Assembly: GCA_030635995.1 (NCBI GenBank)
Contig: DAOVXU010000079.1
Coordinates: 1 to 7,399 of the forward strand
Direction of reading: 5' to 3'
Source: Arcobacter sp.
GTDB taxonomy: Bacteria > Campylobacterota > Campylobacteria > Campylobacterales > Arcobacteraceae
Length of the DNA: 7,399 nucleotides
Part shown: piece after piece, positions 1-5,694 of the stretch
How the letters are laid out: each line of letters starts with the position of its first letter
Numbering within the stretch: the first letter of the stretch is position 1
Program-made: the position numbers and the translations under genes
The notes under the pieces: generated by a model
Databases searched by the model: none
Told to the model about the DNA's origin: nothing
What the model saw: the letters and a program-made list of their open reading frames with translations, nothing else

Positions 1-1226
1 TATAAACTTCTTGCTGTTAAAAGTGCAAGGCGAAGACGATTGAACTCTCCCGAACTTATTTTTGATAGATTTGTAGTATTTAGATAAAAAGTTATCTCAT
101 CCTCTCCTGTTTCATCTAAAGTTTTAGAAGATAGGTCGATAGTTAAATTTTCCAAATATAGATATTTTAAATAACCATTTATATCTTTGATTAAAATATC
201 TAATGATTTTTTTCTATATGAAGTAAGTTCTTTAGTTTGTTCTTCAATTAAAATAGATAATTTTTTTAAATTTTTTTCTAATATAGCTTTTTCAAAAGAT
301 ATATTTTCATAACTTTCAAGTTCAATCTCTTTTCTCTTTTTAAATTCTAAAGCTTCCTCGATAGAACCATATTTTTTAATCAAAAATGAAAGTTTCTCTA
401 TTCTATCAAGTGTATCTTCTATATCATCATCTTGAATATTGGCAACTTTATCATAAAATTTTTCAAAAGTATTATTTACTTCATTGATAGCATCATCAAA
501 AAATGCACTATCTGTGTCTAATATGGACAATGCTTGTGATATTTTATGTGTATTTGTTAAAAATGGTTCAGCCTCTTTTAGTATCTCTTCTATTTTGTCT
601 TTTTTTGACATAGTTTCTTTTAGATTTTTTAATTCATCATATTCATCTATTTGTGGATTTATGGAACTTATTTTTTCTATCTCAAATTTTGTAAACTCTT
701 TTAAATCCTCAATACTCTTTTCATCTTCAATAACTTTAGATAGTTTTAATTTTATCTCTTTTAATTCTTTAAATGTATCTTGAAAGTTTTGTAAAATATT
801 TTTATATTTTGGTTGTTTTTTGATAGTTAAGAAATCTAAGAATTCAACTATATTTGAACTATCAAAATCACTTGTATCTTTTAGATGTAGATGTTTGAAA
901 AATTGTTTGCTAAATTTATTTAGACTTTTTTTAGGTATGCTTTGATTGTTTAAAAAATATCTTGTTTTTGATGATGTTGATTGTTTAATAGTAAAATCAT
1001 CATTTGATTCAATTAGATAATTTTCCTCTTTTATAGATATATCTTCAATAGATACTTCACTCAATCTACTTTTTGCATCAGTTTGACCAAATAGGGATAA
1101 AATAGAGTTCATAAGTATAGATTTACCTGTACCACTTGCTCCACTAAATACAATTAAACCGTTTTTAAATTCAACTTCTATATTTTGAAAAGATAGATAA
1201 TTTTCAAGATAAAATCTACTTATCAA
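1..1226 (-). CDS. recN: DNA repair protein RecN, C-terminus cut by window edge
   Basis: RecN is an SMC-like ATPase that acts on DNA ends in recombinational repair of double-strand breaks. The reverse strand is open from 1226 to the left edge, giving 408 residues without a stop. The N-terminus (ISRFYLENYLSF) is followed by a Walker A motif GASGTGKS at residues 29-36. A long Lys/Glu/Leu-rich middle suits the RecN coiled coil. The ABC signature ISSGEFNRLRLAL lies at about 390-402, directly before the edge. The Walker B motif and the rest of the second ATPase lobe, probably about 100 residues, lie outside the window. I chose the TTG at 1224-1226 because it gives the usual M-I-x-R-F N-terminus. 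The first in-frame ATG comes only after Walker A, and GGGGA (1234-1238) sits 7 bases upstream as a plausible ribosome binding site. The gene starts one base after the nadK stop, so the two are very likely cotranscribed. Campylobacterota genomes commonly pair these genes. Confidence 0.95.
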   Translation of the reverse strand, partial: MISRFYLENYLSFQNIEVEFKNGLIVFSGASGTGKSILMNSILSLFGQTDAKSRLSEVSIEDISIKEENYLIESNDDFTIKQSTSSKTRYFLNNQSIPKKSLNKFSKQFFKHLHLKDTSDFDSSNIVEFLDFLTIKKQPKYKNILQNFQDTFKELKEIKLKLSKVIEDEKSIEDLKEFTKFEIEKISSINPQIDEYDELKNLKETMSKKDKIEEILKEAEPFLTNTHKISQALSILDTDSAFFDDAINEVNNTFEKFYDKVANIQDDDIEDTLDRIEKLSFLIKKYGSIEEALEFKKRKEIELESYENISFEKAILEKNLKKLSILIEEQTKELTSYRKKSLDILIKDINGYLKYLYLENLTIDLSSKTLDETGEDEITFYLNTTNLSKISSGEFNRLRLALLTARSL

Positions 1227-1227
1227 C

Positions 1228-2097
1228 TTACATTCCCCAATTTAATTTTTGATTTAATACTTGAAAATAATCTCTATCTTTTAGTCGTATTAATTTTGCT
1301 TTTGATGAGGCTATTTGTATTTTTATAGATTCATTTTGGGCTATCTCATATATATCTTGTCCATCAATTATTATCATAGCACCCTCTTTATCGGGAGTAC
1401 TTAGTTCTATTTCAAAATCTGCTGGTAGTACAAGTGGTCTTTGTGTAAGAGAATGTGGAGATATAGGTGTAACTATAAATGCTTCAGTAAGTGGATATAA
1501 GACAGGACCACCTGAGCTTAAATTGTATGCTGTTGAGCCTGTTGGAGTTGAGATAATTAATCCATCACCATAATAAGAATTGAATTTTTTACCATCAATA
1601 AGAGCATCTATATGTACCATATTTGCTACAGATTTTCTTGTAATAACTATATCGTTAAATGCAATAGAATTATTTAAATTGATACTTGTTTTTATCATCA
1701 TTCTTTTATCAATACCATATATATCTTGTATAAAATCTTCTAAAAAATCTTCTAATTCATCTGGTAATACAGATGTTAAAAAACCTAATGTTCCAAGATT
1801 TATTCCTAAAACTGCTTTATTGAAATTAAAGCTCCTTCTTGTCACTGATATTAAAGTACCATCACCACCAACACTTACTAAGAAATCTGATTTTTCACAT
1901 AACTCTTCAAATTCACAATATTCAGTTTCATCTATCATTTTTGCACTAGATTCCTCTAATAAAACTGATATTCCAAATTTTTCAAATTTAGCTTTTATTG
2001 ATGGATATATATCTTTTAAATATTTTGCATCTGGTTTTAAAACAATACCTGCAATATTTTTACTTTCAAGAAGTTCTGTATTTTTAGTTATTTTCAT
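1228..2097 (-). CDS. nadK: NAD kinase
   Basis: NAD kinase phosphorylates NAD to NADP in the cytoplasm, using ATP or polyphosphate, and supplies NADPH for biosynthesis. The protein has 289 residues, normal for bacterial NadK. It shows the GGDGT motif at 77-81 (D79 is the expected catalytic Asp), LGINLGTLGFL at 97-107, the FND motif with N148-D149, the glycine-rich YYGDGLIISTPTGSTAY stretch at 175-191, and the C-terminal SPHSLTQRPLVLP segment at 213-225. The ATG at 2097 is well fixed: the same frame has a TGA at 2110-2112 with no other start between, and the next Met is residue 54. No Shine-Dalgarno sequence precedes it, but a TATAAT box ends 6 bases upstream, so the message may begin at the ATG. 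recN follows after a single base, and ilvA is divergent. Identification is very secure; the leaderless reading is inference. Confidence 0.97.
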   Translation of the reverse strand: MKITKNTELLESKNIAGIVLKPDAKYLKDIYPSIKAKFEKFGISVLLEESSAKMIDETEYCEFEELCEKSDFLVSVGGDGTLISVTRRSFNFNKAVLGINLGTLGFLTSVLPDELEDFLEDFIQDIYGIDKRMMIKTSINLNNSIAFNDIVITRKSVANMVHIDALIDGKKFNSYYGDGLIISTPTGSTAYNLSSGGPVLYPLTEAFIVTPISPHSLTQRPLVLPADFEIELSTPDKEGAMIIIDGQDIYEIAQNESIKIQIASSKAKLIRLKDRDYFQVLNQKLNWGM

Positions 2098-2103
2098 AGT
2101 TAG

Positions 2104-2112
2104 ATTATATCA
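2104..2112 (-). promoter_or_regulatory. nadK promoter, extended -10 at leaderless spacing
   Basis: On the reverse strand the sequence reads TGATATAAT, a perfect TATAAT hexamer (2104-2109) with the upstream TG of an extended -10. Six bases separate the hexamer from the A of the nadK ATG. The expected transcription start therefore falls on the start codon itself. No clear -35 box is visible, which is common for sigma-70 promoters in Campylobacterota. Confidence 0.65.
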
Positions 2113-2161
2113 TATTATTTGATAAATCATCTGAGAGATTATAATATTGGGTAACTTTAGA

Positions 2162-2167
2162 TATAAT
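2162..2167 (+). promoter_or_regulatory. ilvA promoter -10 box at leaderless spacing
   Basis: A perfect TATAAT lies 6 bases before the A of the preferred ilvA ATG at 2174, mirroring the layout in front of nadK. The predicted transcription start coincides with the start codon, and there is no Shine-Dalgarno sequence to argue against this. A second TATAAT at 2140-2145 could give an alternative start near 2152, with a leader of about 22 bases that also lacks a convincing ribosome binding site. Confidence 0.55.
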
Positions 2168-2173
2168 GGCGAA

Positions 2174-3379
2174 ATGATAACATTACAAAATATTCAAGAA
2201 GCAAAAAAAAGATTAGATGGAGTTGTTCATAAAACACCATTAGCACATGCACCAATTTTAAGTAAAGAGTTAAATGCAAATATTTATTTAAAAAAAGAGA
2301 ATTTACAGTTAACAGGAAGTTTTAAAATAAGAGGTGCTTTTAATAAAATATCAACATTAAATAATGATGAAAAAAAAGCAGGTGTAGTAGCTGCAAGTGC
2401 TGGAAATCATGCTCAAGGATTGGCTTATAGTGCTAATTATTATAATATAAATGCAACTATTATTATGCCTGAAGCTACACCTTTAACAAAAGTAAGTGGT
2501 GTAAAATCATATGGTGCAGAGGTTATACTTCACGGTGCAAACTATGATGAAGCTTATGAATATGCAACTACTTATGCTAAGCAACATAATAGAACATTTG
2601 TTCATCCTTTTGCAGATGATGTTGTAATAGCAGGGCAGGGTACAATCGCTTTAGAGATATTTGAAAAACTTGATAAAATAGATATGATAATTATCCCAAT
2701 TGGTGGGGGTGGTTTAATTGCTGGTATGGCTACAGCAATTAGAGCTTTAAAACCAAATATTAAAATTATTGGTGTAGTAGCAAGTGGTGCAAATGCTATG
2801 AAAAATTCATATGAAAGAAAAGAGGCAATTGATAATTTATATGTAAAAACTATCGCAGATGGGATAGCTGTAAGAGATGTAACACCTAGAATGTTAGATT
2901 ATGCTTTAGATTTAGTTGATGAGATTGTAGAAGTTGAAGATAAAGAGATAGCTAGTGCGATATTATTTTTACTTGAAAAGCAAAAAATTGTAGTTGAGGG
3001 TGCAGGTGCTGTTGGACTTGCTGCAATTATGCACAAAAAAGTAGATGTCGAGAATAAAACTGTGGTACTCCCTTTAAGTGGTGGAAATATTGATGTAACT
3101 ATGTTATCTTTAATTATTGAAAAAGGTTTAGTTAAATCAAATCGAAAAATGAATATGATAGTTACACTTATAGATAAACCAGGTAGTTTGATGAAACTTA
3201 CAGATATCTTTACTACAAATGATGCAAATATTGTTCAAATTGATTATGATAGAAATTCTGTACAATTGGATTTTGGGGAAGCAAATGTAACTATTGGGCT
3301 TGAAACTAAAGGTGAAGAACATCAAAATTTAATTCGAGAAAAGTTAAATGAAAATGGATATAGGTTTAAAGAGATATAA
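2174..3379 (+). CDS. ilvA: Threonine dehydratase (threonine ammonia-lyase), ACT domain
   Basis: This PLP enzyme deaminates L-threonine to 2-oxobutanoate, the first committed step to isoleucine. From the ATG at 2174 it has 401 residues. The PLP-binding lysine is K51 in GSFKIRGAF (48-56). ASAGNHAQG (74-82) is the substrate/PLP Asn-His loop, and the phosphate-binding GGGG loop is at 177-180. GAGAVGLAA and LPLSGGNID follow. A single ACT domain covers about 326-401 and begins MNMIVTLIDKPGSL. The single ACT module suggests regulation by an amino acid such as isoleucine and separates it from the ACT-less catabolic TdcB type; E. coli IlvA carries a longer double regulatory region. The frame also allows a TTG start at 2147, adding MGNFRYNGE, with a weak GAGAGA upstream. 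I prefer the ATG because MITLQNIQEAKKRL is the family-like N-terminus and the TATAAT box would lie inside the longer version. It is divergent from nadK and followed by atpB, which has its own promoter. Confidence 0.95.
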   Translation: MITLQNIQEAKKRLDGVVHKTPLAHAPILSKELNANIYLKKENLQLTGSFKIRGAFNKISTLNNDEKKAGVVAASAGNHAQGLAYSANYYNINATIIMPEATPLTKVSGVKSYGAEVILHGANYDEAYEYATTYAKQHNRTFVHPFADDVVIAGQGTIALEIFEKLDKIDMIIIPIGGGGLIAGMATAIRALKPNIKIIGVVASGANAMKNSYERKEAIDNLYVKTIADGIAVRDVTPRMLDYALDLVDEIVEVEDKEIASAILFLLEKQKIVVEGAGAVGLAAIMHKKVDVENKTVVLPLSGGNIDVTMLSLIIEKGLVKSNRKMNMIVTLIDKPGSLMKLTDIFTTNDANIVQIDYDRNSVQLDFGEANVTIGLETKGEEHQNLIREKLNENGYRFKEI

Positions 3380-3408
3380 GTTTTATTAAGCTTTTATAAA
3401 TATTAGTA

Positions 3409-3423
3409 TATAATTCGGAATTA
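3409..3423 (+). promoter_or_regulatory. atpB promoter with palindromic start region
   Basis: TATAAT at 3409-3414 predicts a transcription start near 3421 and a leader of about 36 bases before atpB. The box runs into TAATTC-G-GAATTA (3411-3423), a 6-base inverted repeat around one base that covers the discriminator. The AATTCGGAA segment also occurs at the rhlE promoter. No clear -35 box is seen. Confidence 0.65.
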
Positions 3424-3445
3424 ATTTTCTAAAAAGATAAAAAAG

Positions 3446-3451
3446 AAGGAG
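3446..3451 (+). promoter_or_regulatory. Strong ribosome binding site of atpB
   Basis: AAGGAG, within GAAGGAGA, is the best Shine-Dalgarno match in the window and lies 5 bases before the atpB ATG. It contrasts with nadK, ilvA and the thiE-like gene, which have none. This fits a highly translated energy gene. Confidence 0.85.
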
Positions 3452-3456
3452 ACTAC

Positions 3457-4143
3457 ATGGAAGGTAGATTATTTACATTCTTAGGTTCGATTGGTGGACA
3501 TGGGCAAGATTGGATGATATTATCGCATTTAGCGTTAACAACAATAATTGTATTATTAGTAGCTAGAGCAGCTACAAGAAAAATACAACTTGTACCAACA
3601 GGTACTCAAAATGTTATAGAAGCATATCTACAAGGTGTTGTTACTATTGGTGTAGATTCAATGGGTGAAAAAAATTCAAAAAGATTTTTACCACTAATTG
3701 CTACACTTGGTTTATTTATATTTGTTGCAAATATGATGGGTATTATTCCTGGTTTTGAATCAATCACTGGTAATATTAACTTTACATTAGCATTAGCTAT
3801 TATGGTATTTGTTTATTATAACTATGTTGGATTTAAAGAAAATGGTGCTGGTTCATACCTTGGGCATATGATGGGACCTGTTCCTGCACTTGCTCCATTG
3901 ATGTTCCCAATTGAGATTATTTCACATATCTCTAGAATTGTATCTTTATCGTTTAGATTATTTGGTTCAATTAAAGGTGATGATATGTTCTTAATGGTAC
4001 TTCTTATGTTAGTACCTTGGATTGCACCACTTCCTGCATTTTTCTTCTTATTTGCATTTGGTATCTTACAAACTTTTGTATTTATGATACTTACATATGT
4101 TTATATTGCTGGTTCAGTAATGATGGCTGAGGAGGATCATTAA
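3457..4143 (+). CDS. atpB: F0F1 ATP synthase subunit a
   Basis: Subunit a is the membrane stator of the F0 motor and carries the two proton half-channels facing the c-ring. The protein has 228 residues and is strongly hydrophobic, with about five membrane segments (roughly 20-37, 78-97, 107-125, 141-169 and 177-222, the last probably two helices). The diagnostic segment is SRIVSLSFRLFG (159-170). R167 is the expected essential arginine, equivalent to E. coli R210. It is followed by GDDM (174-177), with acidic D176 near the E. coli E219 position. The last helix holds GILQTFVFMILTYVY, with Q205 aligning to E. coli Q252. The NMMGIIPGFES stretch (92-102) is also typical. The other ATP synthase genes are not adjacent, as is common in Campylobacterota. 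It has its own promoter and strong ribosome binding site, and a hairpin terminator downstream, so it is probably transcribed alone. Confidence 0.97.
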   Translation: MEGRLFTFLGSIGGHGQDWMILSHLALTTIIVLLVARAATRKIQLVPTGTQNVIEAYLQGVVTIGVDSMGEKNSKRFLPLIATLGLFIFVANMMGIIPGFESITGNINFTLALAIMVFVYYNYVGFKENGAGSYLGHMMGPVPALAPLMFPIEIISHISRIVSLSFRLFGSIKGDDMFLMVLLMLVPWIAPLPAFFFLFAFGILQTFVFMILTYVYIAGSVMMAEEDH

Positions 4144-4166
4144 TCAAAAGATTAATGATTAGAGAT

Positions 4167-4195
4167 AAAAAGACCTCTTTTTGAGGTCTTTTTTT
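4167..4195 (+). terminator. Rho-independent terminator after atpB
   Basis: AAAAAGACCTC (4167-4177) pairs perfectly with GAGGTCTTTTT (4183-4193) around a five-T loop, giving an 11-bp stem, and the T run continues to 4195. The G/C-containing core GACCTC/GAGGTC and the uridine tract make this a clear intrinsic terminator. The A-rich left arm could also serve leftward transcription, but no leftward gene ends here. Confidence 0.9.
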
Positions 4196-4215
4196 ATGTC
4201 AAATTTTATGTCAAA
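4192..4215 (+). repeat. Perfect 12-base tandem direct repeat
   Basis: TTTTATGTCAAA occurs twice with no spacer (4192-4203 and 4204-4215). It begins inside the T tract of the atpB terminator and ends 6 bases before the thiE-like start codon. It looks like a short slippage duplication. It also creates two in-frame ATG codons of a mini reading frame. Confidence 0.85.
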
Positions 4216-4225
4216 AAAACTATGA
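4196..4225 (+). other. Possible nine-codon leader frame overlapping the thiE-like start
   Basis: ATG at 4196 opens a frame encoding MSNFMSKKL. Its TGA (4223-4225) overlaps the ATG of the next gene as ATGA. GAGGT (4183-4187) lies 8 bases upstream and could act as a Shine-Dalgarno, but it is also the right arm of the terminator stem. The downstream gene has no ribosome binding site of its own, so translation through this mini frame could deliver ribosomes to it. This is inference from layout only, and chance is quite possible in such A/T-rich DNA. Confidence 0.25.
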
Positions 4226-4779
4226 AATCATATCTTATAACCGATCCAAAATATTATACAAATGATACTAAACAATTTAAAATAAATCTTCAAAATTCTA
4301 TATATAATCATGCTATTGATATGATATGTTTTAGAGATAAAGTATCTTTAAACTTTGAAGAGTTAGCTAAAATATTTGTAAAAATTTCAAAACAAAATAA
4401 TATAAAAAATATATTTTTAAATAGTAATATTGAGTTAGCATATAGTTTAAAAGCTACAGGAGTTCATCTCACTTCTACTCAATTTGAGAATATAAAAGAT
4501 GCAAAAGAGTTAGATTTAAAAGTAGTTATTAGTTGTCATACTCTTGATGAGGTTGAAAAAGCTATAAAATATAAAGCTGATTTTATTACATATTCCCCTA
4601 TATTTAATACACCAAATAAAGGTGAACCAAAAGGGGTCGATATATTAAAAGATGTTGTTGAAAAATATGATATAGATATAATTGCTTTAGGTGGAATAGT
4701 TACAAAAAAACATATAATACAAATAGAAGATACAAACTGTTATGGGTTTGCTTCTATTCGGTATTTTATAGATATTTGA
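4222..4779 (+). CDS. ThiE/TenI-family protein (thiamine phosphate synthase-like)
   Basis: The family forms TIM barrels that either join the pyrimidine and thiazole halves of thiamine (ThiE) or aromatise the thiazole (TenI). The protein has 185 residues, shorter than the usual 200-220. The order of blocks fits: YLITDP (4-9), FRDK (37-40, in place of the ThiE QLREK block), LNSN (66-69, where ThiE has INDR), GVHLTSTQ (80-87), SCHTLDEVEKA (104-114), YSPIFNTPNKGEPKGVD (124-140, with a TPNK like the ThiE TxTK loop), ALGGI (155-159) and GFASIR (175-180). The glycine-rich phosphate-binding parts are kept, but the metal-binding Asp expected in the INDR-like block is absent. A true synthase, a TenI-type tautomerase or a diverged role are all possible, and no other thi gene is nearby. 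The ATG follows the atpB terminator without a ribosome binding site; the YLITDP block close behind supports this start. Confidence 0.8.
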   Translation: MKSYLITDPKYYTNDTKQFKINLQNSIYNHAIDMICFRDKVSLNFEELAKIFVKISKQNNIKNIFLNSNIELAYSLKATGVHLTSTQFENIKDAKELDLKVVISCHTLDEVEKAIKYKADFITYSPIFNTPNKGEPKGVDILKDVVEKYDIDIIALGGIVTKKHIIQIEDTNCYGFASIRYFIDI

Positions 4780-4785
4780 TACAAT
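4777..4785 (+). promoter_or_regulatory. Promoter of the dCMP deaminase gene, extended -10
   Basis: TGATACAAT (TACAAT at 4780-4785 preceded by TG and one base) overlaps the TGA stop codon of the thiE-like gene. It would start transcription near 4792, about 21 bases before the GTG. The same nine bases form the rhlE promoter. Readthrough from the thiE-like gene is also possible because only 33 bases separate the genes. Confidence 0.5.
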
Positions 4786-4812
4786 ACAAAATAACAATAT
4801 AAAGGTATTTAA

Positions 4813-5247
4813 GTGTTAAGTGATAATAATTTTATAAATATAGCAAAAGAGATAGCAAGTGCAAGTAAATGTGTATCAAAACAAGTTGGTGCAGTAATTG
4901 TAAAAGATGGTAGAATTCTAAGCACTGGCTACAATGGAACACCTTCTGGATATACAAACTGTTGTGACCATTGGGATGGTGAATATACATCTGAACACCA
5001 TGAGTGGAGTAAAACTTATGAGATTCATGCAGAGATGAATGCAATTATTTGGGCTGCAAGAGAGGGTATAAGTATAAATGGTGCTACAATTTATGTTACT
5101 TTAGAGCCTTGCAGTGATTGTAGTAAAAATATCATTGCAACTGGTATAAAAAGAATTGTTTATGATAAATCTTATGAGCATACAAATTCAGAAGTTATTA
5201 CAAAATATATTAAAGACAATGGTGTAATAATAGAGCAATTAGCTTAA
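4813..5247 (+). CDS. dCMP deaminase family protein (ComEB-like)
   Basis: This zinc enzyme family deaminates dCMP to dUMP, feeding dTMP synthesis. The protein has 144 residues. It carries the cytidine/deoxycytidylate deaminase zinc signature: HAEMNA at 72-77 (H72 zinc ligand, E74 proton shuttle) and PCSDC at 99-103 (C100 and C103 zinc ligands). STGYNGTPSGYTNCCDHW (37-54) before the HAE motif is characteristic of dCMP deaminases as opposed to tRNA adenosine or cytosine deaminases. C20, C50/C51 and H62/H63 could form the second, structural zinc site known from phage T4 dCMP deaminase; that part is inference. The start is GTG at 4813, with AAAGG (4801-4805) 7 bases upstream. Its last 9 bases overlap the convergent UPF0178 gene. 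In Gram-positive bacteria this family is called ComEB, but no competence genes are seen here. Confidence 0.9.
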   Translation: MLSDNNFINIAKEIASASKCVSKQVGAVIVKDGRILSTGYNGTPSGYTNCCDHWDGEYTSEHHEWSKTYEIHAEMNAIIWAAREGISINGATIYVTLEPCSDCSKNIIATGIKRIVYDKSYEHTNSEVITKYIKDNGVIIEQLA

Positions 5248-5694
5248 TTTTTTAATAGATTGTAAAAATTTATTAAATTGGTTTGCAAAGTTTTGTGAGT
5301 CTTTTTGTCCAAATGGCTTAGGTCCTTTTGTCATCTCTCCACTATCTCTTATATTTTGCATTAAATCCCTGATAGCTAAATATTGTTTGATATTATTTAC
5401 TGTAAAAAGTTCCCCTCTATGATCAATGGCATGAGCATTTTTAGATATAATTCTATCTGCTAAAGGTATATCAGCTGTTATAATTAAATCGTCTTTTTTA
5501 GCCAATTGAACTATATGATTATCAGCCTCATCTGCCCCTAAATCAACTACAATATACTTTATAAATATTGATTTTCCTATATCTATTTTTTTATTTGCTA
5601 TTACTATTGTTTCAATATTTTGTTTTTCAATAGCTCTAAAAATAATAGGTTTTAAAAGTTTTGGTAAAGCATCGCCATCTATAAATAATCTCAT
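5239..5694 (-). CDS. UPF0178/YaiI-family protein (DUF188, PIN-like)
   Basis: The family (YaiI, YqxD) has a PIN-like nuclease fold but no firmly established role. The protein has 151 residues, the normal length. Matching blocks are LFIDGDALPK (3-12, family form WVDADACP), GADEADNHI (53-61), IITADIPLAD (71-80), DHRGELFT (91-98), IRDSGEMTKGPKPFGQKD (115-132) and a C-terminal FANQFNKFL (136-144). Candidate metal-binding acids are D6, D8, D57 and D75. The usual Cys in DADACP is Leu here, and the second Ala is Gly. The ATG shares one base with the stop of the upstream DUF1294 gene (TAATG), which points to coupled translation. The 3' end overlaps the dCMP deaminase gene by 9 bases. Family membership is clear; function is unknown. 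Confidence 0.9.
   Translation of the reverse strand: MRLFIDGDALPKLLKPIIFRAIEKQNIETIVIANKKIDIGKSIFIKYIVVDLGADEADNHIVQLAKKDDLIITADIPLADRIISKNAHAIDHRGELFTVNNIKQYLAIRDLMQNIRDSGEMTKGPKPFGQKDSQNFANQFNKFLQSIKKLS

Noticed and set aside
484..783. Open frame of 99 codons on the + strand
   Set aside because: It lies antisense to the coiled-coil region of recN; the Ser/Phe-rich product is what the complement of Lys/Glu-rich A/T-poor-in-stops sequence gives, and no family features are seen.
1580..2122. Open frame of 180 codons on the + strand
   Set aside because: It is antisense to nadK, which carries all its family motifs. The hydrophobic product is a shadow, and the frame runs into the nadK promoter.
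2166..2177. Three-codon frame ATG GCG AAA TGA overlapping the ilvA ATG
   Set aside because: It is too short to carry information, has no ribosome binding site, and its ATG overlaps the -10 box; chance is enough to explain it.
3137..3325. Open frame of 62 codons on the - strand
   Set aside because: It is antisense to the ACT domain of ilvA, with no ribosome binding site or recognisable motif.
3380..3408. Possible terminator between ilvA and atpB
   Set aside because: The AAGCTT and TTTATAAA palindromes are short and do not form one stable stem with a T run.
4832..5044. Open frame of 70 codons on the - strand
   Set aside because: It is antisense to the dCMP deaminase gene; its His/Leu-rich composition is a shadow artefact.
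5247..5280. A/T-only potential hairpin at the convergent gene ends
   Set aside because: Pairing is imperfect and without G/C pairs, so it does not qualify as an intrinsic terminator.
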